Part shown: positions 59,052-64,000 of the stretch, piece by piece
Layout of the letters: each line of letters opens with the position of its first letter
Numbering within the stretch: position 1 is the first letter of the stretch
Assembly: GCA_018262795.1 (NCBI GenBank)
Contig: JADFDM010000002.1
Coordinates: 310,001 to 374,000 of the forward strand
Length of the DNA stretch: 64,000 nucleotides
Origin: Sphingobacteriales bacterium
Lineage (GTDB): Bacteria > Bacteroidota > Bacteroidia > Chitinophagales > LD1
Direction of reading: 5' to 3'
The notes under the pieces: generated by a model
What the model saw: the letters and a program-made list of their open reading frames with translations, nothing else
Databases searched by the model: none
What the model was told of the DNA's origin: nothing
Translations under genes and position numbers: made by a program

Positions 59052-59411
59052 TTAACCTCCCCCCAACTTCACGTTAAACTTCTTTGATTTTATTTCCAGT
59101 TTCTTCTTGTCAATCACCATCCCTCCATTTTTACCCTTCACATCTACTCCCTTCTTATTCACTTCTGCACCATTTCCGTTCGATTTTTTCGCAGCCACCT
59201 CCCCTTTCTTTGCCTCTACTCCTCCCCCTTTGCTGTTCTTAATTTCAGAGCCTGATTTATTGGCGGTAGCACCACCGCCTTTACTGCCCTTTGCAGTGGC
59301 TTCCGTCTTATTTACGGTCACTGATTTACTTTGAGTTTTAGTGTTGGCAGATTGCCCCATCGCGCTGCTGAGGGAAAACATAAGGAGTAGAACCGGCAGT
59401 AGAATTTTCAT
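59052..59411 (-). CDS. Secreted low-complexity Gly/Lys repeat protein
   Basis: Signal peptide MKILLPVLLLMFSLSSAMGQ, then about 17-residue repeats. Confidence 0.65.
   Translation of the reverse strand: MKILLPVLLLMFSLSSAMGQSANTKTQSKSVTVNKTEATAKGSKGGGATANKSGSEIKNSKGGGVEAKKGEVAAKKSNGNGAEVNKKGVDVKGKNGGMVIDKKKLEIKSKKFNVKLGGG
59118..59321 (-). repeat. Four 17-aa (51-bp) degenerate repeats
   Basis: VTVNKTEATAKGSKGGG / ATANKSGSEIKNSKGGG / VEAKKGEVAAKKSNGNG / AEVNKKGVDVKGKNGGM. Confidence 0.7.
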
Positions 59412-59485
59412 GGTGTATAAATTTTAAGTGAAGTTAAAAAAAAGAAATACCGTGTAGGTAAGGGATATGGATCAGCAATTCTGTT

Positions 59486-60271
59486 TCACTTATTTCTCTT
59501 TGGAAAATTAAACAGTAAAGAGCCGAGAACAGGCACAAAGAATATGGCAACCGTAAGCATAGAAAAGAAGAAATCAGAATGTTCTTGCTCAAACAAATGG
59601 CACAGCGCATTGTCAGGAAAATAAACACAGCCGAAGTCAATACACAAGCGCAGCCCCAAAACACCAATCACGGCAAATGCCACCGCATCTAAAAAGGGAA
59701 ACCTATCCATCAGCGTTACAAAATAACCGGCCACAATCCGCATAGTTATAATGCCGATAAACACCCCCGTGCATATGAGGTAAATATTCTTAGTGAAAGC
59801 CACTGCGGCAAACACGTTGTCCAACGAAAAGGTAAGGTCCATCAACTCTACCATTAGCACAGTGCTCCAAAACAAACTGAGGCCGGCAATCCGTTTAGGG
59901 TGTTTTACCTCCGCTTGAAGTTCTTGTTGCTCTATGGCAAGAATGTGTTTCTTCCTCCGCAACAATTTATAGAAGTAATGTATGCTGAGATAAAGTAAGT
60001 AACCGCCTCCCACTAATTTCAACCAATTTATCTCTATCAGAATACTGGCAAAAACAAGAGCCGTTCCCCGAAAAACATACGCCAGCAGCAATCCTATGCG
60101 AAGGGCGCGCTTGCGTTGTTGAGCCGGTAAATCCATCACCATAGTGGCCAACACTGCCGCGTTATCTACTGAAAGAAGGCTTTCTATCACTATCAAGTTA
60201 AGCACCACCAAGAGGGCGGTTTTGGGATCGGGCTGAAGAAAGTGAGAAAAAAATTCGGGGATAAAATGCAA
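59486..60271 (-). CDS. TerC-family integral membrane protein
   Basis: IESLLSVDNAAVLATMVMDLPAQQRKRALRIGLLLAYVFRG; VELMDLTFSLDNVFAAVAF. Start re-assigned to TTG 60271; the listed ORF extends antisense into the HAD gene. Confidence 0.85.
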   Translation of the reverse strand: MHFIPEFFSHFLQPDPKTALLVVLNLIVIESLLSVDNAAVLATMVMDLPAQQRKRALRIGLLLAYVFRGTALVFASILIEINWLKLVGGGYLLYLSIHYFYKLLRRKKHILAIEQQELQAEVKHPKRIAGLSLFWSTVLMVELMDLTFSLDNVFAAVAFTKNIYLICTGVFIGIITMRIVAGYFVTLMDRFPFLDAVAFAVIGVLGLRLCIDFGCVYFPDNALCHLFEQEHSDFFFSMLTVAIFFVPVLGSLLFNFPKRNK

Positions 60272-60308
60272 GGAGATACTATTTTGCGAGCAAAGGTAAT
60301 CGTTAAAA

Positions 60309-60959
60309 ATGTTTGAACAATGTAAGCTCGTGATATACGATATGGACGGGGTAATTATTAACAGTGAACCCTTTTGGCGGCAAGCCGAAATGAAAGTGTT
60401 TGCCACAGTGGGCTTGCACTTGAAGGAAGCGGACTGCATACAAACCACCGGCCTTCGGTTTGACGAAGTAGTAGATTTTTGGTGGCGGCAGCAGCCCTGG
60501 AAGGGGAAGAGCAAAGAGCAGATACACGATGAGGTGATAGATGAAATGGAAAATGCGATTACGCACCATGCCGTAGAAATGCCGGGGGTCTTGGCTTCCT
60601 TGCAATTATTTAAATGCAAAGGTTGGCGAATAGCGCTGGCTTCGTCCTCAGCGATGCGCTTAATAAAAGCCGCTGTAAAAAAATTACAGATCGAAGATTA
60701 CTTTGAACTGCTCGTTTCTGCCGAACATGAAACGTATGGGAAGCCACATCCGGCAGTATTTTTAAAAACAGCCGAAACGTTGAACATTCATCCCCACGAT
60801 TGCTTAGTAATAGAAGATTCTTACTACGGCTTATTAGCGGCAAAAGCGGCCAAGATGAAGTGTATCATAGTACCTGACCCCGCAGCGTACGATGAGCCGC
60901 GATTAATAATAGCAGATCAAAAGCTGCACACCTTAGAGGAGATGGAAAGGTTGCTTTAG
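60309..60959 (+). CDS. HAD-family sugar-phosphatase-like hydrolase
   Basis: LVIYDMDGVIINSEPFWRQAEM; IALASSSAM; GKPHPAVFLKTAETLNIHPHDCLVIEDSYYGLLAAKAAKMKCI. Confidence 0.92.
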   Translation: MFEQCKLVIYDMDGVIINSEPFWRQAEMKVFATVGLHLKEADCIQTTGLRFDEVVDFWWRQQPWKGKSKEQIHDEVIDEMENAITHHAVEMPGVLASLQLFKCKGWRIALASSSAMRLIKAAVKKLQIEDYFELLVSAEHETYGKPHPAVFLKTAETLNIHPHDCLVIEDSYYGLLAAKAAKMKCIIVPDPAAYDEPRLIIADQKLHTLEEMERLL

Positions 60960-61465
60960 TTCTGAGTGATGGTCTGCTGCTGACGTAGATACGCAATGAG
61001 ATCTTGCGCTTCAAAATTCTCACAACCCAACTCGCGCAACATAGTGACCATCTGCCCTCTATGAAAGGTTCCGTGATTCACTACATGAAACAACACATCT
61101 TCAATCACATTCGTGTACTTATTGCCTTTAATGTTGGTGTAAGTAATTTTCGAATCGAGGAAATCTCGCTTCTTATCACTTACGAACTGAACTAATTCCT
61201 GTGAGTTTTTTAAGAATTCACTAAAAGAATCCTCTCCATCGGTGCCGCTGATCTCGCTCGGCCAAGTGGTCACCGATTCTCCCTTCACTCTTTTAAGCCA
61301 AATAATCTCGGCATCCCAAATGTGATAAAATGTTTTGCGGATGGTAGAGAAACTGCTCTTTAGTTCTTTATCCAAAAGACGGTCATCCACGCTTTTCATA
61401 AATTCCACTATTTTGCCATTGGCCCATGCATTATATTCCAAATGCCTTTGAATAGAATACCCCAT
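60956..61465 (-). CDS. DinB-family protein
   Basis: LEYNAWANGKIVEFM; FYHIWDAEIIWLKRVKG; HVVNHGTFHRGQMVTMLRELG metal-binding His pattern. Confidence 0.9.
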   Translation of the reverse strand: MGYSIQRHLEYNAWANGKIVEFMKSVDDRLLDKELKSSFSTIRKTFYHIWDAEIIWLKRVKGESVTTWPSEISGTDGEDSFSEFLKNSQELVQFVSDKKRDFLDSKITYTNIKGNKYTNVIEDVLFHVVNHGTFHRGQMVTMLRELGCENFEAQDLIAYLRQQQTITQN

Positions 61466-61519
61466 TTTTGCTGACTATTTACAGGCACTAAATTGACTTA
61501 TTTTTCAACACTCGCAAGT

Positions 61520-62734
61520 ATGAAGCAAAAAAAAACAAGTGCATCGCAAGGATTTTCATCCATCACTTCACAGGATAATTTCTCGAAGGGAAAACAGATC
61601 AATCCGCACGCAGCGCCCATCTATACCTCCTCTACTTATGTGTATGAATCGGCTGAAAAAGCACAACAAGTTTTTGAAGGAAAAGCAGAAGCCTACATCT
61701 ATTCCCGATGGAGCCATCCGAATGCGGAACTGGTAGAGGAAAAATTAGCCAAACTGGAAACATTCGGTTTAGAGCAGAAAGCGAAAGCATTGGTCTTTTC
61801 ATCGGGCATGAGTGCCCTTTCTGCCTTGTTTCAAAGCCTGCTGCGCCCCGGTGATGCTATTCTGGCACAGGGCAACATCTACGGCACTTCAGTGGATTAC
61901 TTCAACCATTATGCAGCCGCCTTTCAAATAGAGGTAATCTATGCTGACTTTGCCAACTTGCGGGAAGTAGAAGAAACGCTGAAGCAGAAAAAAAATATTC
62001 GGCTGTTATATACCGAAACGCCTTCTAACCCAACACTTAATTGTTACAATGTGAATGTACTCGCAGGCTTGGCTCATCGCTACCAGGCAAAGCTCGCAGT
62101 GGACAATACCTTTGCCTCTCCCTATCTGCAACAACCTTTTCGCTTCGGAGCCGATTTCGTTATTCATTCTGCTACTAAATATCTCAATGGACATGGCACT
62201 GCCCTGAGCGGTTTTGTAGTGAGTCGCGATAGAAAGTTTATGGAACAGGAAGTGTGGAAGATTCGCAAACTAACAGGTACCATCTGTAGCCCCTTTGACG
62301 CATGGCTGCTGAACAACGGCATGAAAACACTGGCACTGCGCATGGAAAAACATTGCAGCAATACGTTTAGCGTGGCAAAATTTCTTCAAAAACATACGGC
62401 TGTTTCCAAAGTAAATTACCTCGGCTTAAAAGAACATCCCGATCACACATTGGCTAAAAAGCAGATGAAAAATTTCGGTGGCGTGCTTTCCTTTGATTTA
62501 AAGGGAGGATATAAAGCCGGCCTTAAACTGATGAAGAAAGTCCGCTTCTGTAAACTCACCGCTTCGTTGGGCACTATTGATACTCTCATTCAACATCCCG
62601 CCTCTATGAGTCATCATTTTGTGCCCAAAGCGCAACGTGAAAAATTCGGTATTACTGACGGCCTCATTCGCTTGTCGGTAGGGATTGAGGAGGTACAGGA
62701 TGTGATGGCAGATTTGGAACAGGCAATAAAGTAA
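61520..62734 (+). CDS. Cys/Met metabolism PLP-dependent enzyme (cystathionine gamma-lyase/synthase family)
   Basis: ALVFSSGMSALSALFQSLLRPGDAILAQGNIYGTSVDYF; LAVDNTFASPYLQQPFRFGADFVIHSATKYLNGHG. ATG at 61520. Confidence 0.93.
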   Translation: MKQKKTSASQGFSSITSQDNFSKGKQINPHAAPIYTSSTYVYESAEKAQQVFEGKAEAYIYSRWSHPNAELVEEKLAKLETFGLEQKAKALVFSSGMSALSALFQSLLRPGDAILAQGNIYGTSVDYFNHYAAAFQIEVIYADFANLREVEETLKQKKNIRLLYTETPSNPTLNCYNVNVLAGLAHRYQAKLAVDNTFASPYLQQPFRFGADFVIHSATKYLNGHGTALSGFVVSRDRKFMEQEVWKIRKLTGTICSPFDAWLLNNGMKTLALRMEKHCSNTFSVAKFLQKHTAVSKVNYLGLKEHPDHTLAKKQMKNFGGVLSFDLKGGYKAGLKLMKKVRFCKLTASLGTIDTLIQHPASMSHHFVPKAQREKFGITDGLIRLSVGIEEVQDVMADLEQAIK

Positions 62735-62752
62735 GCTCAAACAGACACAGCA

Positions 62753-63679
62753 ATGAAAGTGACCTTAGCTATACATGGCGGTGCAGGAAATATTTTGAAA
62801 AAGAACATGGCTCCTGAAAGAATTGCCGCTTATGAAAAAGCCTTGGCAGAAACACTCCATGCAGCTTATGATTTATTGAAAAGAGGAGGCAGCGCCTTAG
62901 ATGCCGTAGAGCAAGCCGTCTGCTTACTGGAAGATTGCCCCCTATTTAACGCGGGCAGAGGAGCCGTGTTGAATGCGCTGGGAGAACACGAGATGGACGC
63001 TTCAATGATGGATGGGAAAAGCGGGGCGGCAGGAGCGGTAACGATGGTGCAGCAAATAAAAAACCCCATTTCATTAGCAAGAGCCGTGATGGAAAAAACT
63101 CCGCATGTGTTTATTGGCGGCCAAGGAGCCGAAGATTTTGCCCGGAGTATCGGGATGCCCTTGATGGATAAAACTTATTTCCACGATGAATATCGCTACC
63201 GGCAATGGGAGAAACTTCGCCACACCACTACGGTAAGTTTAGACCACAATGTTTCGGGCAATGAAAAGAAATTCGGAACCGTAGGTGCGGTAGCTTTTGA
63301 TGCACAGGGAAATCTGGCAGCAGCCACCTCTACCGGAGGCATGATGAACAAAATGAAAGGCCGCATAGGCGATAGCCCGCTGATAGGCGTGGCCACTTAT
63401 GCCAATAACGAAAGCTGTGCTATCTCCTGCACCGGTCACGGAGAGATTTTTATAAAACAGGTAGTGGCTTACGATATTCACTGCTTGATGCAATACAAAG
63501 GGATGAGTTTGCGCGAAGCCTGCAACTTTGTAGTGAACCAAAAATTAGTGCAGGTAAAAGGTGAAGGCGGCTTAATTGCTATTGATAAAAATGGAGAAGT
63601 GGAAATCGTATTCAACACCCCCGGCATGTTTCGCGCTATGAAAACGGCAGCCAAAGAAGCGGTAGCCATCTTCCGCTAA
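62753..63679 (+). CDS. Isoaspartyl peptidase/L-asparaginase (Ntn hydrolase)
   Basis: LAIHGGAGNILKKNM; FNAGRGAVLNALGEHEMDASMMDG; GTVGAVAFDAQGNLAAATSTGGMMNKMKGRIGDSPLIG. Confidence 0.95.
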   Translation: MKVTLAIHGGAGNILKKNMAPERIAAYEKALAETLHAAYDLLKRGGSALDAVEQAVCLLEDCPLFNAGRGAVLNALGEHEMDASMMDGKSGAAGAVTMVQQIKNPISLARAVMEKTPHVFIGGQGAEDFARSIGMPLMDKTYFHDEYRYRQWEKLRHTTTVSLDHNVSGNEKKFGTVGAVAFDAQGNLAAATSTGGMMNKMKGRIGDSPLIGVATYANNESCAISCTGHGEIFIKQVVAYDIHCLMQYKGMSLREACNFVVNQKLVQVKGEGGLIAIDKNGEVEIVFNTPGMFRAMKTAAKEAVAIFR

Positions 63680-64000
63680 TTACTCCTTCTTACGAGCTAT
63701 TTTAGCATCAAACACTCCGCACACATACAAATAGCCTCCGTAGCTCACTGCCGTAGATCCCGCACTGAGTTGCGCCCCATTATCAAAATAAACCGTCTGC
63801 ACTTTTCTGGTTTTAGGATAAATTCGATAAACCGTAGTAGGGGAGTAATGAGTAGAATCTTTCAGGTGCTTTAGAAAATCAATAAAGCGAAGATGGCAGG
63901 CTACCAAAAGATCATTCCCCACAAAGCGCAAATTATCAGCGCCATGCACTTTAGCAATCACTTCGCGATTCGTCATCTTGCCATCCGCAAAATCAAACTG
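63680..64000 (-). CDS. SMP-30/strictosidine-synthase-like protein, C-terminal part (truncated by window edge)
   Basis: Frame stays open to the window end (QFDFADGKMTNREVIAKVHGADNLRFVGNDLLVACH...TVYFDNGAQLSAGSTAVSYGGYLYVCGVFDAKIARKK). Confidence 0.6.
   Translation of the reverse strand, partial: QFDFADGKMTNREVIAKVHGADNLRFVGNDLLVACHLRFIDFLKHLKDSTHYSPTTVYRIYPKTRKVQTVYFDNGAQLSAGSTAVSYGGYLYVCGVFDAKIARKKE

Noticed and set aside
59107-59334. Plus-strand Pro/Phe-rich 75-aa ORF
   Set aside because: Antisense to the Gly/Lys repeat gene.

Overview
64 kb of a Bacteroidota chromosome. The calls rest on Bacteroidota-type protein families (gliding-type C-terminal sorting domain, OstA/MlaD envelope cluster, 'putative porin', Bacteroidota-like TAnnTTTG -7 boxes). 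I read it as mostly core chromosome: no rRNA, tRNA, CRISPR, phage or transposase could be supported. Main blocks are: an envelope cluster (LptD-like partial, amidase, MlaD, OstA-like); lon; cysteine synthase/CBS; M1 aminopeptidase; a sphingosine-1-phosphate-lyase-like enzyme with LysE, divergent from an AGMO/sterol-desaturase-like membrane protein; a CNT nucleoside transporter and GH3; groESL; pnt transhydrogenase; folA; rel/spoT-fur-STAS-purA; pabB-like; gap; rpoD-type sigma; fused oligopeptide ABC ATPase; Nif3; lpxK; PNP; porin; tsaC; tyrS; TerC; HAD; DinB; a Cys/Met PLP enzyme; and isoaspartyl peptidase. No large undescribed system is evident. The best leads are: (i) a similar -24/-12-like element plus upstream TGCCAAAA box in front of both groES and lon; (ii) a secreted protein ending in an extreme Tyr/Cys tail; (iii) an exact 15-residue-period histone-H1-like tail fused to a DksA/TraR domain lacking the four-Cys finger; (iv) a secreted 17-residue Gly/Lys repeat protein; (v) a sphingoid/ether-lipid gene set; (vi) an lpxK whose homologous N-terminus lies upstream of any standard start codon.
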